A stretch of 5,605 nucleotides of DNA from JAFGIT01 sp016929465 [NCBI: Candidatus Coatesbacteria bacterium] (GTDB taxonomy: Bacteria; B130-G9). Where the stretch lies: positions 1-5,605 of the forward strand of contig JAFGIT010000190.1 of assembly GCA_016929465.1 (NCBI GenBank), in the 5' to 3' direction. Below, piece after piece: positions 5,430 to 5,605 of the stretch. The position numbers were made by a program, and so were the translations under genes. Below the pieces are notes generated by a model, which was not told where the DNA came from, made no database searches, and was given only the letters and a program-made list of their open reading frames with translations. Each line of letters starts with the position of its first letter. Position 1 is the first letter of the stretch.

Positions 5430-5605
5430 GAAGCGTAGCATCAGAAAAAGAGCATTATTAGCAAACCTGGTATCAGGTCATTTCTGCATCATTGTGATTC
5501 CTTGCAGCACCTGAAACCTAGCCCGGATAATTCATAAATAGGGGTTTTTATCTGGGGCGACAGGTGTTATTGTGGCTTAAAAAAGGCAAACTAAGACAAT
5601 AACAC
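5430..5605. other. 3' flank of the beta-helix gene without a gene
   Basis: No coding region is supported in these 176 nt. ACCTG (5465-5469) and CAGGT (5474-5478) form a short hairpin without a T-tract. AAACC (5514-5518) can pair with GGTTT (5543-5547), ending in the T-run TTTTT (5545-5549). The loop is long and the stem weak, so this is at best a poor intrinsic terminator. The stretch finishes with the inverted repeat at 5564-5605. Confidence 0.5.
5564..5605. repeat. Perfect inverted repeat at the right window edge
   Basis: GTGTTATTGT (5564-5573) and ACAATAACAC (5596-5605) are perfect 10-bp inverted arms. Inside them CTTA (5576-5579) pairs with TAAG (5592-5595) across a 2-nt GG bulge, giving 14 pairs around a 12-nt loop. 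No T-run follows inside the window, so terminator function cannot be judged. The arm stops at the last base, so the full repeat may be longer. It could also be a fold-back assembly artefact if this is a contig end. Confidence 0.7.

Noticed and set aside
5465-5478. ACCTG-GTAT-CAGGT hairpin as the terminator of the beta-helix gene
   Set aside because: The stem is only 5 bp and it is followed by CATTTC instead of a T-run.

Overview
The window holds three protein-coding genes, all predicted to be exported and none of them housekeeping. There are no rRNA or tRNA genes, CRISPR arrays, or recognisable transposase or phage genes. Translation follows the standard bacterial code with strong Shine-Dalgarno sites. 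The protein styles (DUF1565 plus right-handed beta-helix proteins with Ig/PKD-like modules and a GYHY-type tail, and Trp-rich propeller-like secreted proteins) resemble large secretomes of uncultured bacterial lineages such as Planctomycetota-like or FCB-type candidate phyla. That placement is an impression from protein style; no phylogenetic marker is present.

Layout: positions 1-908 (minus strand) are the first 302 codons of a secreted protein whose C-terminus lies off the left edge. A 423-nt intergenic stretch follows, carrying two copies of a 25-nt palindromic element in opposite orientation. Positions 1332-2690 (minus) encode a complete 452-residue paralogue of the first gene. A 267-nt divergent intergenic region (2691-2957) carries a near-consensus sigma70-type promoter for the minus-strand gene, an operator-like pair of palindromes, and a short stretch resembling the end of a histidine-kinase ATPase domain. 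Positions 2958-5429 (plus) encode an 823-residue modular beta-helix protein. The last 176 nt contain no gene and end in a perfect inverted repeat that reaches the final base.

The genes appear related in function as well as position. The two minus-strand proteins are tandem duplicates, each reading as a seven-bladed beta-propeller by eye. The complete one ends in a beta-sandwich-like module whose counterpart forms the N-terminal module of the divergent beta-helix protein. So an exported propeller family and an exported beta-helix protein share an accessory module and are divergently transcribed. This suggests a cell-surface or extracellular set with a common attachment or recognition module. 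No enzymatic active site is visible in any of the three, and their ligand or substrate is unknown.
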